A stretch of 64,000 nt of DNA from SKVR01 sp046291875 (GCA_046291875.1 JBKBSF010000001.1:186001-250000); one strand, 5' to 3'; positions 35,005-44,240 are shown, numbered from the stretch's first letter. Notes: a model not told the origin generated them from the sequence alone. Made by a program: numbers and translations.

Positions 35005-36465
35005 ATGATAACAAAAAAAAATTACTTAATGTGGTTAATTATAATCTTCTGCGGGTTTTTGTTTGCTTGTAATGATGAGTTATTGGAGCCCATTGATTAT
35101 AATTTGAACGATCATCAGTTGTTTTTGAAAGAGGTGTCTATTTTATTTGGTAAAAGCATTACGGATCCGGAAGCCAGAGAGGAATTAAAGGAATGGATGA
35201 GAAAAGCCGATCCTAATGGTCAACTCATGAGTTTTGCTTATTTATTTGGCGATGAGAGTAAATATAAACTAAACGAAAAAGGGCGTAGCGAAAAAGTCTT
35301 TGAAAATGGTTTTGTTAGACCTGCTTTTGTTGAGAAAATGCAAGAAATTTTTGAAAACAATGAGGATGAATTTACTCACCTTTACAGATCAACAAGAGAA
35401 ATGACAATGGTACAACCCAATTTGAAAAATTCGGGATCCAGAGAGCTTTTTGATCTTCTTACTAATCTGCTAATAAATGAACAATATCAGATTTTTTATC
35501 CTTTTGATCCAGAATTCGAAAATGATGATTTAACAATTCCTTTCTTTTACACTAGTTACGACCCTCTCGATGGTTCAACTGTCAACGAAGGTTTCTTGTT
35601 TAATAATGGTGCCGATGATTTTGAGCGTATCCCATCCTTGAATAATGATTTTTTGGATGTTAACCCTGTTTTTCTTATTGTTCCTATTGATCCATGTGAT
35701 ATTGAAGGTCAGCCCTGCAATTCAATTCTATTGATTTCTGATTTCGAAATAGGCTATCCTGGAGATCCAACTAACCCAGGAAATCCAGGCGGGCCTGGAG
35801 GTGATCTGCCTCCACCAGCCAACGGAGGTGCTACTTTACTTACATACAATGTTAACCACAATAATATGTTGGACGATAGGGATATGATTACAACCAGGGT
35901 TGCCAAAATTCGGGTAAGAGGTACAGATTGGATGGGGTTTGGCGCAACACATCAGAAACTGCAATTTATGAGAGGTGCCGGAGAAGGTACCATCAGCATT
36001 TCCAACGGCCAAATTGTGGCAGATGGATTGTCTTTTATGGTTGGGCCTGAGGTTAAGATAAGTCGAAGAAACTGCCGAAAAGAAAGATGGGTAAATGCTA
36101 ATCTAAACTTTGATGCAGATTGGCGAATGTCCAAAAACTCCCAAGCCTTTGCCGTTTTCTCAAAACATCACCTGGTGTTTTCAACAGGTAAGGTTACTGC
36201 TGGTTTTAAGTCGGGATATAAAGTAAACCCAGCTGGAGAAATTGAATCATATCAAGAGATCAGTGGTTCAGGCAGTCTGGATATACAGTTAGATGCAGCT
36301 AAGTTTAGATCAAATGTTGAACTCTCTAGGCGACAAGTATTGATTACTATAGTTGGCCAAAACAGCACATATACTTATAGCGATGGCGGCGTTTTGTACA
36401 ACGTCAAAGATATAGGTATAGTTGATTTTTATTTTAAGCACTGGCATACAAGTTTTGCTGATTAA
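35005..36465 (+). CDS. Unknown lipoprotein with Gly/Pro linker
   Basis: I do not recognise this 486-aa lipoprotein. It has the signal MITKKNYLMWLIIIFCGFLFAC (Cys22). The N-terminal half (about 25-245) is acidic and probably helical at first. A Pro/Gly/Asn collagen-like linker (GDPTNPGNPGGPGGDLPPP, about 252-272) joins it to a beta-rich C-terminal domain. That domain begins with LDDRDMITTR, a motif also present in the lipoprotein at 38550 (RDDRRAMITSR), so the two may share a C-terminal fold. It is AT-rich and follows repeat C. It is probably surface-exposed. Confidence 0.7.
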   Translation: MITKKNYLMWLIIIFCGFLFACNDELLEPIDYNLNDHQLFLKEVSILFGKSITDPEAREELKEWMRKADPNGQLMSFAYLFGDESKYKLNEKGRSEKVFENGFVRPAFVEKMQEIFENNEDEFTHLYRSTREMTMVQPNLKNSGSRELFDLLTNLLINEQYQIFYPFDPEFENDDLTIPFFYTSYDPLDGSTVNEGFLFNNGADDFERIPSLNNDFLDVNPVFLIVPIDPCDIEGQPCNSILLISDFEIGYPGDPTNPGNPGGPGGDLPPPANGGATLLTYNVNHNNMLDDRDMITTRVAKIRVRGTDWMGFGATHQKLQFMRGAGEGTISISNGQIVADGLSFMVGPEVKISRRNCRKERWVNANLNFDADWRMSKNSQAFAVFSKHHLVFSTGKVTAGFKSGYKVNPAGEIESYQEISGSGSLDIQLDAAKFRSNVELSRRQVLITIVGQNSTYTYSDGGVLYNVKDIGIVDFYFKHWHTSFAD

Positions 36466-36469
36466 TTTT

Positions 36470-36520
36470 AATAGGTCTGGATGAGCTACATTTAGCTTGT
36501 CTGGACCTATTTCCCTTTTT
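36470..36520 (+). terminator. Intrinsic terminator after the 35005 lipoprotein gene
   Basis: Outer arms AATAGGTC (36470-36477) and GACCTATT (36504-36511), with an inner AGCT/AGCT pairing, are followed by TTCCCTTTTT. Confidence 0.7.
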
Positions 36521-36582
36521 GTGAGTAAGCCAATACGGGGTGAATTAACTATGTTTCAAACAAGCTTTAAAATGCTTAGATT

Positions 36583-37278
36583 ATGAAAGCTATAATCTTC
36601 TTTTTTCTTCTTATCTGTAGTTTCTCCCAGGTAAAGGTTTTTAGTTCGGAAACATTTTCTGACTTTAAGAATGATACATCTGTGAGTATTGGTGTGGGAA
36701 AAACCGTTATACCATCCTTATGGGGCGGGATGAAGCGAAATCCTTCTTTGGTGGTAGGTTGCCGAAAACAGTTTTACCCAAGTTTCGCCTTCGAAGCGTT
36801 TTATCAATATGCGCAAAACGATAATTTTCCGACGTTTTTTAATAATCAGGATCAACTGCATGAAGCTATCTTAATGGGGGACTTGTTTGACTCCGTTTGG
36901 GAGGAGATTTATTTGCATTCTATTGGCATTAAGGCTCACTTTGTTCTTTCAGGAAAAGGGCGATGGTTTTTCTCGGTCTATTTGGGGGGTGGGGCGTTCA
37001 ATTCCTTTTCTTCCTATCATTCTCTAACAGAAGCATTGTTTGTGGGTGATCAGATGGTGGATTATGAAAACCTACATGTAAAAAGAAACAATGTGGGGGT
37101 TTTTCATATGCCAGGTTTGCTATTAAACTACCAGGTTTACGGAAACTGGTCCTTGGGTTGCGATCTTAGCCTTTTTAGGTTTATTGATTTTAAGCGAAGA
37201 GGATTATACACTACCTATGATTATCCGGTACTCCCCCAATTCTACAGTGCCTTGCTTTCTTTAGGCTTCAAATTTTAG
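36583..37278 (+). CDS. Putative outer-membrane beta-barrel protein
   Basis: The 231-aa protein has a signal peptide (MKAIIFFFLLICSFSQVKVFS). Alternating hydrophobic strands and a terminal Phe (LLSLGFKF) are typical of outer-membrane barrels. No named family is recognised. It lies downstream of the 35005 lipoprotein after a terminator and upstream of a second barrel gene. A structural or receptor role at the surface is a guess. Confidence 0.65.
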   Translation: MKAIIFFFLLICSFSQVKVFSSETFSDFKNDTSVSIGVGKTVIPSLWGGMKRNPSLVVGCRKQFYPSFAFEAFYQYAQNDNFPTFFNNQDQLHEAILMGDLFDSVWEEIYLHSIGIKAHFVLSGKGRWFFSVYLGGGAFNSFSSYHSLTEALFVGDQMVDYENLHVKRNNVGVFHMPGLLLNYQVYGNWSLGCDLSLFRFIDFKRRGLYTTYDYPVLPQFYSALLSLGFKF

Positions 37279-37404
37279 TGTTGTGAATAAAACCTGGCAT
37301 AGATTATTGGTGTTGTAAAACAAAACATTTGCGATGCGCAATTTTATCGAACCCAGCACATATAAAGTTATTTAGCGAGTTTTTTTAGCGTAAACTAATT
37401 AAAT

Positions 37405-38043
37405 ATGATGAAGACCAATCAATTATTATTGCAGATTATTGTTTTTGTTCTTTTAGGTCAAATTGTTGCGGCACAGGAGTTAGAAAAGAAATGGGATTTT
37501 TCTGTTTCATTCGGAGCAGCATATCACACCATGCACCCCACTGGTGGTATCTTTATGAATAATGGGAAAAAGGTTTTTCAAACAGCGTTAGGCCTTGGTT
37601 TTGAGTATCACATTTCAGATATGCGATATGTTGGTTTTTTATTTTCACGTCATGAAGGATCCTACAATGTAGATGATGAATTTGTTATGTCTGTTTATCC
37701 GGTAGCAATCGTTCTTGATAACTACAGACATTCATGGGGGACAGACTATTTTGAGCTAACATATCGAAAATCTTTTGAAAACAGTTTTAGCCTTTCCGTT
37801 GGCTTGTTCTATTTTCTGGATTATACTAATTCGTATGGTATATCTGCGCTGGATCAATCCAGTTTACAATTCAGATTCGGCCGGGATAGAGCACGTTCTG
37901 ATGATTTAGGTTTATCTTTGGGCTTGAGTTATTCACTCCCCCTCAATGAATATGTGAAGTTAGGGATAAGGGCTAAAACCTTCTATACACTCGCAGGCTT
38001 TGAAACCCTTTCTTTGTCTCCTTTTATAAATTGCAGTTTCTGA
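37405..38043 (+). CDS. Putative outer-membrane beta-barrel protein
   Basis: The 212-aa secreted protein has a signal ending QIVAAQ and predicted barrel strands (FSVSFGAAYHTM, ALGLGFEYHI, LGLSLGLSYSLPL). The terminal Phe is in SPFINCSF. The final 17 codons and the stop are repeated in the remnant at 34232-34384, where the same downstream repeat follows, so this gene and repeat D have been copied as one block. The function is not recognised. Confidence 0.65.
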   Translation: MMKTNQLLLQIIVFVLLGQIVAAQELEKKWDFSVSFGAAYHTMHPTGGIFMNNGKKVFQTALGLGFEYHISDMRYVGFLFSRHEGSYNVDDEFVMSVYPVAIVLDNYRHSWGTDYFELTYRKSFENSFSLSVGLFYFLDYTNSYGISALDQSSLQFRFGRDRARSDDLGLSLGLSYSLPLNEYVKLGIRAKTFYTLAGFETLSLSPFINCSF

Positions 38044-38435
38044 TTTCCCCTTCCTATTGCAAACCCCCACCGCCAGCCTCTGTCGGCATCACGATACAAT
38101 TTCAGAAGCAGAATGTGCAGGCCATTGTAGTGGGCACCGCTTAGCCATTACTTCCTGGAAGTCTCCCTGATACCCAGGGCCGACTTGTAGGCAAGGGGCT
38201 TCCAGTTTCTGGGTTCGTTTGTTTGGAATGAGTATAAATTTCACAAATTTTAACTCTACCCCCCCCATGTAGTTTTTTATATTATATTTGCCGATACAGC
38301 ACATATAACAGCATATCTCTGTGATGTATAAGACATGTGTTTAATATCAAACCGGAAGAAAAAGGGGGCAGGAAACCGCAATCGTTCAAAAAGCATTTCC
38401 AACCCCGGCCTCTTCCTAAAACAGGCAAGGAGGTG
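37980..38435 (+). repeat. Dispersed repeat, copy D
   Basis: It begins inside the 3' end of the barrel gene, continues through the CCCCCACCG terminator-like segment and a C8 tract, and has a -7-like TATATTTG. A short type-2 leader (shared only with E) follows, then the hairpin (38354-38416) and AAGGAGGTG (38427-38435). The 38550 lipoprotein gene follows. Confidence 0.8.
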
Positions 38436-38549
38436 TAAAGGTAGAAATTTTTCAATTTGTACTATCCCTTGCGATAATTTGCCCCATTTTCACAATGGAA
38501 GTAAAACAGAAGGTAATTCAGGGCCATTATCACCTTAAAAACAATTAAA

Positions 38550-39584
38550 ATGAAAAAAAATGTATTACTTCTAGTTTCGTTTATATGCTTTTATGCATGC
38601 AATAAGGATGGAGTCTCTATTTGTGAGGAAAAGGAGCAAAAGGAAAACCCATTGCTGGAGATTTTAAAAAATGATGTTTATCTTGAATTTCCCACTGATG
38701 AATTGTTTTTCGCAGTTCTTGAGAACGATGTTCATGAAGATTTTGAAGAATTAATTTTATCGAAAAGTCAATCAGAGGGATTTGTTTCTTTTGCTCAAGC
38801 TTATGATGAATTTGTAAACAAAGTAAATTGTGAAGAAATTTCCGAACAAGAATTCTATGCATTGTTGGTTGAGTATCAGGATATATTGATAATTGATGAT
38901 GATAGAATTGTTCCTAGAATTGACCATCCTTTGGTTAATAGGTTTATTAGCAGAAATGGGCTAGTTAAAATTGGTAACGAACTTGCAATATATACTGAAT
39001 ATGAAAAAATAGTTGCAACAGATGGGGATATTAACACTTTAATCAAAGCCATATCTTCAAATGTTGAAACTGAGAATGTTTATCGGTTTAGATACAGGCT
39101 TCAGGAGATTCAATTGAAGTCTTCCTATTGTGGTTCATTTCAACAGGATAGGTTTACCAACTCCAGAGATGACAGAAGAGCTATGATAACAAGTAGGATT
39201 GTTATGGAGTATCACAAGCGTGCTGGTTATACCTATTGTTCAAACCAGAATGGAGGAGATTTTCGCACATATGCCGAAACGATTGGGTATCCGGAGAGAA
39301 GACATTGGCTCACCAGTAATTGGGTGAACTATAAAACCATTAACACTTTAGACCTAAATTATCAGGCACGTGCATATAGTGGCCCCCTGCACAATGTCAT
39401 TGTATTCAGACAAAATTCTAATGCTGCAAGTTCAATAACACATACACATTTATTGCATCAAGGACAGGGTTGTTGGAGTCAACAAGGTGATTTCCAGGGA
39501 GAATTTCTTAGGATTGTTGCTAATAAATATAAAACAGATGGCATTAATCCGAACTGGGTTATACTAAACTGTGGAGTTTATTAG
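38550..39584 (+). CDS. Unknown lipoprotein
   Basis: The 344-aa lipoprotein has the signal MKKNVLLLVSFICFYAC (Cys17) and a Cys/acidic stretch after it. The N-terminal half is acidic and helical (residues of about 30-130). The C-terminal half is mixed, with several cysteines (SSYCGS, YTYCSNQ, GQGCWSQ, ILNCGVY) and the RDDRRAMITSR motif shared with the 35005 lipoprotein. The His-rich THTHLLHQ near the end could bind metal, but no known enzyme motif is seen. It is preceded by repeat D and ended by a hairpin. Confidence 0.65.
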   Translation: MKKNVLLLVSFICFYACNKDGVSICEEKEQKENPLLEILKNDVYLEFPTDELFFAVLENDVHEDFEELILSKSQSEGFVSFAQAYDEFVNKVNCEEISEQEFYALLVEYQDILIIDDDRIVPRIDHPLVNRFISRNGLVKIGNELAIYTEYEKIVATDGDINTLIKAISSNVETENVYRFRYRLQEIQLKSSYCGSFQQDRFTNSRDDRRAMITSRIVMEYHKRAGYTYCSNQNGGDFRTYAETIGYPERRHWLTSNWVNYKTINTLDLNYQARAYSGPLHNVIVFRQNSNAASSITHTHLLHQGQGCWSQQGDFQGEFLRIVANKYKTDGINPNWVILNCGVY

Positions 39585-39630
39585 CATCTCGCCGAATTGA
39601 TTTCTGCAATATACTCTTGAGAAACAATTG

Positions 39631-39661
39631 CAAGGAAGATGCGACTAAGACATCTTCCTTG
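39631..39661 (+). terminator. Hairpin after the 38550 lipoprotein gene
   Basis: A perfect 11-bp stem (arms CAAGGAAGATG and CATCTTCCTTG, 9-nt loop) has only a weak T tail. It is a probable terminator. Confidence 0.55.
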
Positions 39662-39702
39662 CTTCTGCAGAAGTAGTCCTCAATACATTTAGAATAAACG
39701 CC

Positions 39703-42120
39703 ATGAGACGAAGTCTTATAGTATTATTTCTTTTCGCGTTTTCAGGATTTAACTCCCATGCCCAAACCCAATGTGGCTATGTGTTTGACTATGCTACGGG
39801 CGAGTATTTGGTCGGAGTTAATATAAAGCATTTGTCTTCGGGTAAGGGTGTTTATACAGACGACAGAGGCTTTTTTTGTGTAAGTTGGCACGATGAGTCT
39901 TTTTGGGTTGTAAGCAGGGTGGGTTACCGCAATGATACGCTCAATCTGGCCGCTTTTGAAGACGCACAAATGCAGATATTTCTCATGCCAGCCGTTTACG
40001 AGTTGCAAGAGGTGGAAGTGGTTCAATCTTTTGCTTTGCGCAATTTTTCAAGAGGGTTAACTCTTCTTACCCCATCGGAAATTTCAGGTATTCCTGCAAT
40101 GGGGGGTGAAAGAGACTTACTCAAGGCCGTAACAACATTGCCTGGTATTAATCTGGGCACGGAAGGGTTCTCGAGTATTACGGTAAGAGGAGGAGGTACA
40201 GAGCATAATCTGTTTGTACTGGACGGAATACCTGTTTATAATTCGGGGCATTTGTTTAATTTCATCTCGGTTTTTAATCCGGAAGCCGTTAAGGATGTAT
40301 CTGTTTACAAGCATGCTTTTCCGGCCCGATACGGTGGCGGGTTAGCTTCTGTGGTTGATGTAAGTATGCGCGATGGTAACTTCAAGGAAACCAAGATCAG
40401 TGCAGATCTGGGTATCATCAACTCCAAATTTACACTGGAAGGGCCATTGGGTGCTGATGGCAAAACATCCTACCTGTTAGCAACAAGGAGTACTTACCTC
40501 GATTTGTTTAAATACAGAAGGCTTAAGAGGATAAGGCAGAAACCTATTGGAGTGATGCCCACCAGTCTTTTGGATAAAGGGGATTCGGAGTTCGGCTATA
40601 CCTTCGCCGATGTCAATTTTAAAATTAATCATCGATTTAACCAACGTAATCGTTTCTTTGCCAGTTTTTATTCGGGTATTGACTATTACCAGCTTGAGGA
40701 CGTGAGCTTTAGTTCGCGTAGCTCAGCTAATTTTCTGAGGTCAAACTATCTTGCAAGTCTTAAATCCTATCATATGTTGAGCAATAGTCTGATGATGGAG
40801 TTTCTTGTATATGCAAACCATCATGGAAATACACGGCGCACCTATGATGAGAATTATCGGTACGAATGGCAATGGGATCAGGAAATGCAAATGAACTACC
40901 CCCGGTTTTATCTTACTTATCTTTCAGAAAATGAGAATGAAAGTTCTTTGACAAATCTTGCCGTTGAAGGGCATTTGTCTTATGCCATGTCCTCAGAAGG
41001 CATGGTCAGGGGTGGGCTCTCAATCATGCAGCATCATTATAATCCAACTGACTACTTTCGTAAAAGCTTAGGGGTGGATGGGCAAACGCTTCAGACGTCA
41101 CTAAAAAATTTTAAACCCCGTGCTATGCAATTGGCGGCCTATGCTGGCATGGAACAGCCAATTTATGACAAGCTGGATTTTAGTGCAAGTATGAGGTTTT
41201 CAGGGTTTCTTTCCGACTCCGTTCGTTATTTCCGACCCGAACCCAGGTTTACGTTGGGGTATATGATATCGCCAAAGGATGCCTTAAGTCTATCGTATAG
41301 TGTTATGCAGCAATACAATCATGCCATTACCCGAAATGAGCAGATGTTTAACAACACCATTTGGGTGCCCTCAACTCCACAGATAAAACCCCAAAGGTCA
41401 GAACAGTTATCTCTAGGGTATTTAAGACTTTTGGGAGAAGCAGATTACCAACTCGAAACCTATTTCTATTATAAACGGATGAATGATCTGGTGTTCTTTG
41501 CCTCTTCTCCTGAAAACCAGTTTTTGTATCATAATTGGCAAAATTATTTGCTGGGAGGAGGCAAGGGCAAAGGCCTGGGTTGGGAAGTTTCACTAACAAA
41601 ACAGAAGGGTCGGGTAAACGGTAATGTAAACTACGCCTTTTCGCGTCACTTCCGACAGTTCTCTGAGGTGAACCGTGGGCTATGGTTTCCCTACAAGTTC
41701 AACAGAGATCATGTTTTTAATCTTTCGGGGGGCGTAAGGCTAAACCAGAACTGGAATATTGGGTTTTTCTGGACCCTAAATAGTGGCGCCAGAATAAGTT
41801 TACCCAATGGGTTTGTGCAAACTAATCCTTTCGGTTGGGGGTATTTTGCTTACGATGGGGTAAACAATGCCAATCTACCTACTTACCATCGTCTTGATGT
41901 ATCCTTCGATTGGACCCGTGTGTTGAAAAATGGCCAAGAAATCGGGATAAGCTTAAATGTATACAATGCTTATTACAAGAAAAACTCTGCCTATGTTTTT
42001 GTGGGATCAAAACCCATTTATGATAATGATGGAAATGAAACGGACAGGGTTTCCGTGATTAAATCTGTAAGTATTATGCCATTGATCCCCGCTCTTAATA
42101 TATCATACAAAATAAAATAA
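39703..42120 (+). CDS. TonB-dependent receptor 1 with CarboxypepD-like domain
   Basis: The 805-aa outer-membrane receptor has a signal ending SHAQ, a regulatory-like sandwich domain (about 22-105, CGYVFDYATGEYLVGVNIKH), and a plug (about 120-240) with ITVRGGGTEHNLFVLDGIPV and FPARYGGGLASVVDVSMRDG. The barrel ends ALNISYKIK. It belongs to the receptor type paired with DUF4249 lipoproteins, which is distinct from SusC/SusD. The DUF4249 gene starts 2 nt after the stop, and a barrel gene follows, forming a three-gene operon. The substrate is unknown. It is a paralogue of the receptor at 44862. Confidence 0.88.
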   Translation: MRRSLIVLFLFAFSGFNSHAQTQCGYVFDYATGEYLVGVNIKHLSSGKGVYTDDRGFFCVSWHDESFWVVSRVGYRNDTLNLAAFEDAQMQIFLMPAVYELQEVEVVQSFALRNFSRGLTLLTPSEISGIPAMGGERDLLKAVTTLPGINLGTEGFSSITVRGGGTEHNLFVLDGIPVYNSGHLFNFISVFNPEAVKDVSVYKHAFPARYGGGLASVVDVSMRDGNFKETKISADLGIINSKFTLEGPLGADGKTSYLLATRSTYLDLFKYRRLKRIRQKPIGVMPTSLLDKGDSEFGYTFADVNFKINHRFNQRNRFFASFYSGIDYYQLEDVSFSSRSSANFLRSNYLASLKSYHMLSNSLMMEFLVYANHHGNTRRTYDENYRYEWQWDQEMQMNYPRFYLTYLSENENESSLTNLAVEGHLSYAMSSEGMVRGGLSIMQHHYNPTDYFRKSLGVDGQTLQTSLKNFKPRAMQLAAYAGMEQPIYDKLDFSASMRFSGFLSDSVRYFRPEPRFTLGYMISPKDALSLSYSVMQQYNHAITRNEQMFNNTIWVPSTPQIKPQRSEQLSLGYLRLLGEADYQLETYFYYKRMNDLVFFASSPENQFLYHNWQNYLLGGGKGKGLGWEVSLTKQKGRVNGNVNYAFSRHFRQFSEVNRGLWFPYKFNRDHVFNLSGGVRLNQNWNIGFFWTLNSGARISLPNGFVQTNPFGWGYFAYDGVNNANLPTYHRLDVSFDWTRVLKNGQEIGISLNVYNAYYKKNSAYVFVGSKPIYDNDGNETDRVSVIKSVSIMPLIPALNISYKIK

Positions 42121-42121
42121 C

Positions 42122-42973
42122 ATGAAAGGGTCAGGTGCTTTTTGCTCGGTGCGTGGAGTTTCGATACTCTTGGCATTGTTGTTTCTGTCGGGCTGTGAAG
42201 AATTCTCAACCATTGATATGGACCTGCATTTTCAGCCACAGTTGGTTGTAACCGGGTTTGTTGGTGCCGACCATTATGCCATGGTTTATTTACAACTTAC
42301 CCGCCACCCGCTTGGTTCACACATTCAGATTGAAGAGATAGATGCTTCTGTGTGGCTCATCGAGAACCAAAACCCTGCCTATCCATTGGAGAAAGCCTCG
42401 ATCAATTTTTTCACCGGATCAAGCAATGGTACGTCTTTTAATACATATGAGCTGCGAGTGAGTTCTTCATGGGGTGTGATCCATTCAGAGCCTGTTGTTA
42501 TTCCACAGATTATACCCATAGATAGTGTCGTGATTACCGAGCATCCGAAAGCTAATAAAAACATAAAAGTTTTTTTTCGGGATCCCATAGGGATTAATTA
42601 TTATGCATGCAAAGTACTTTTTTTTGACGAGGAAAATACTACGCTGGAATTCCTCGAGCCAGCATTATTGTTTCATCCTTCGCAAATTTTCAATGATATA
42701 TTTGCTGTAAACGGAAGAATGGAATACGACATACCTATTTATCTTTCCAACTCTCAGGTTGCCCAATTACACCGTGTTGAGGTTGTATTATTCCATATCG
42801 AAGCAAATGCGTGGTTGTATTTCGATAGCCTTTTGGAAGCTGAGGGCTCACTCATTGATTTTTCCTCTGAACCCACTATTGTACATTCTAATATGAGCAA
42901 TGGTCTGGGTGTTTTTGGAGGCTTCGCATCCGACACCGTTTCTGTATTTGTGCAACCCTCTTACCTCAAATAA
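42122..42973 (+). CDS. DUF4249 family lipoprotein 1
   Basis: The 283-aa lipoprotein has the lipobox LSGC (Cys25). The start of the mature domain (LHFQPQLVVTGFVGADHYAMVYLQLTR) has the DUF4249 pattern, with beta-sandwich strands and an Asp-Ser-Val stretch (IPIDSVVI). It is paired with the preceding TonB receptor, probably as a surface lid or substrate-binding partner, by analogy with SusD. The function of the family is not established. Confidence 0.82.
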   Translation: MKGSGAFCSVRGVSILLALLFLSGCEEFSTIDMDLHFQPQLVVTGFVGADHYAMVYLQLTRHPLGSHIQIEEIDASVWLIENQNPAYPLEKASINFFTGSSNGTSFNTYELRVSSSWGVIHSEPVVIPQIIPIDSVVITEHPKANKNIKVFFRDPIGINYYACKVLFFDEENTTLEFLEPALLFHPSQIFNDIFAVNGRMEYDIPIYLSNSQVAQLHRVEVVLFHIEANAWLYFDSLLEAEGSLIDFSSEPTIVHSNMSNGLGVFGGFASDTVSVFVQPSYLK

Positions 42974-42975
42974 TC

Positions 42976-43587
42976 ATGAAAAAACTACTCTTAATTGCAG
43001 GTGTTGTATTGCTCAGCTCAATATGCTTTGCGCAATATTCGCTAAGCCTGTATGCAGGAGGACAAATTAGCAGTTCTCATCAGAAAATTGTTCTCCATCA
43101 GAGCCCTTCTTTTATTATTGTTCGACATTTCTTGCCAGATTTTGGCTTCTCTGCGGGTCTTTCCTTATCTCGGCCCTTGAGTCCTGTTTTTTCGATTTCA
43201 AATCAGACAGGTTATTCGCAAATCAACCTGCTTCATGATGATTTGAACAAGGATAGGTTTTCCATGCATTTTCTAATCACTGAGTTTGCTGCTCAGCTGT
43301 ATCCTTTTACATCAGATAAGTTTTTTTGGGGGGGCATCTCTCTGTTTGTCGGCCCTGGTTTACGTATTTCTCTCAACCACGATGAATTATCTAAATCCAT
43401 TATGAACGGAAACCCATGGGGCCCCTACATGAAAGCAGGCATTAACCTGAAGGTGTCAAGACTTTGTTTTGGTCCGTTTTTGGAAATTCCATTGTCTTCT
43501 TTTAATCAAAGTCGCCTTGGAGAAGTATTCCACTATGATTTATACTTACGAAACTTTGGTTTACGTGTAGGTTATAAGCTTCTTTAA
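42976..43587 (+). CDS. PorT-like outer-membrane barrel protein
   Basis: The 203-aa protein has a signal peptide (MKKLLLIAGVVLLSSICFAQ) and an eight-strand-like barrel pattern: SLSLYAGGQIS, FGFSAGLSLSRPL, then GGISLFVGPGLRIS. It ends NFGLRVGYKLL. It starts 2 nt after the DUF4249 gene. It is likely an accessory of the receptor pair. Confidence 0.7.
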   Translation: MKKLLLIAGVVLLSSICFAQYSLSLYAGGQISSSHQKIVLHQSPSFIIVRHFLPDFGFSAGLSLSRPLSPVFSISNQTGYSQINLLHDDLNKDRFSMHFLITEFAAQLYPFTSDKFFWGGISLFVGPGLRISLNHDELSKSIMNGNPWGPYMKAGINLKVSRLCFGPFLEIPLSSFNQSRLGEVFHYDLYLRNFGLRVGYKLL

Positions 43588-43792
43588 AAGCAGTACCCAA
43601 AATAATATTGGGCACAGCCAGTCTGTAGGGATGGGTTGCAACTGTTTACGCAGCAGTTGTTAATGGACTGAAGACAAATCGTGTGTGTTGCAAATTGATC
43701 TTTTTACGCCAGACCAGTAAAACCTACCACAAGTAAGCCATTACTGTTCACATGCATAAATAAGGGCTTCTCAGACACTCTCCTTTTAAAAC
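43588..43792 (+). other. Spacer with a small inverted repeat
   Basis: This stretch holds a short inverted repeat (CAACTG/CAGTTG, 43638-43658) and a weak CCCAA/TTGGG hairpin just after the barrel gene. No gene is recognised. Confidence 0.3.
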
Positions 43793-44142
43793 AAACCCCC
43801 ACCGCCAGCCTCTGTCGGCATCACAACACAATTTCAGAAGCAGAATGTGCAGGCCATTGTAGTGGGCACCGCTTAGCCATTACTTCCTGGAAGTCTCCCT
43901 GATACCCAGGGCCGACTTGTAGGTAAGGGGCTTCCAGTTTCTGGGTTCGTTTGTTTGGAATGAGTATAAATTTCACAAATTTTAACTCTACCCCCCCCCA
44001 TGTAGTTTTTTATATTATATTTGCCGATACAACACATATAACAGCATATCTCTGTGATGTATAAGACATGTGTTTAATGTGAAACCGGAAGAAAAAGGGG
44101 GCAGGAAACCGCGATCGTTCAAAAAGCATTTCCTACCCCGGC
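43793..44142 (+). repeat. Dispersed repeat, copy E (3' truncated)
   Basis: It matches copy D closely but has nine C in the poly-C tract. In the hairpin (44087-44142) the G-C pair of copies A-C is replaced by A-T. It ends at CCCCGGC without the UCUUCC arm or the AAGGAGGTG tail. It precedes the barrel gene of the second receptor module. Confidence 0.8.
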
Positions 44143-44240
44143 TTGCAAATAACCCAATAAAAACACTTTTTTGAATACGGGCTTTTTTGATGCACTTACC
44201 TCTAAATAATTGTATGTCAAACCCAAATCCATTTTTCACC

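Noticed and set aside
17941..44142. Integron attC sites or IS ends
   Set aside because: The repeats show no attC core-site pattern, no terminal inverted repeats that I could see, and no integrase or transposase gene beside them.
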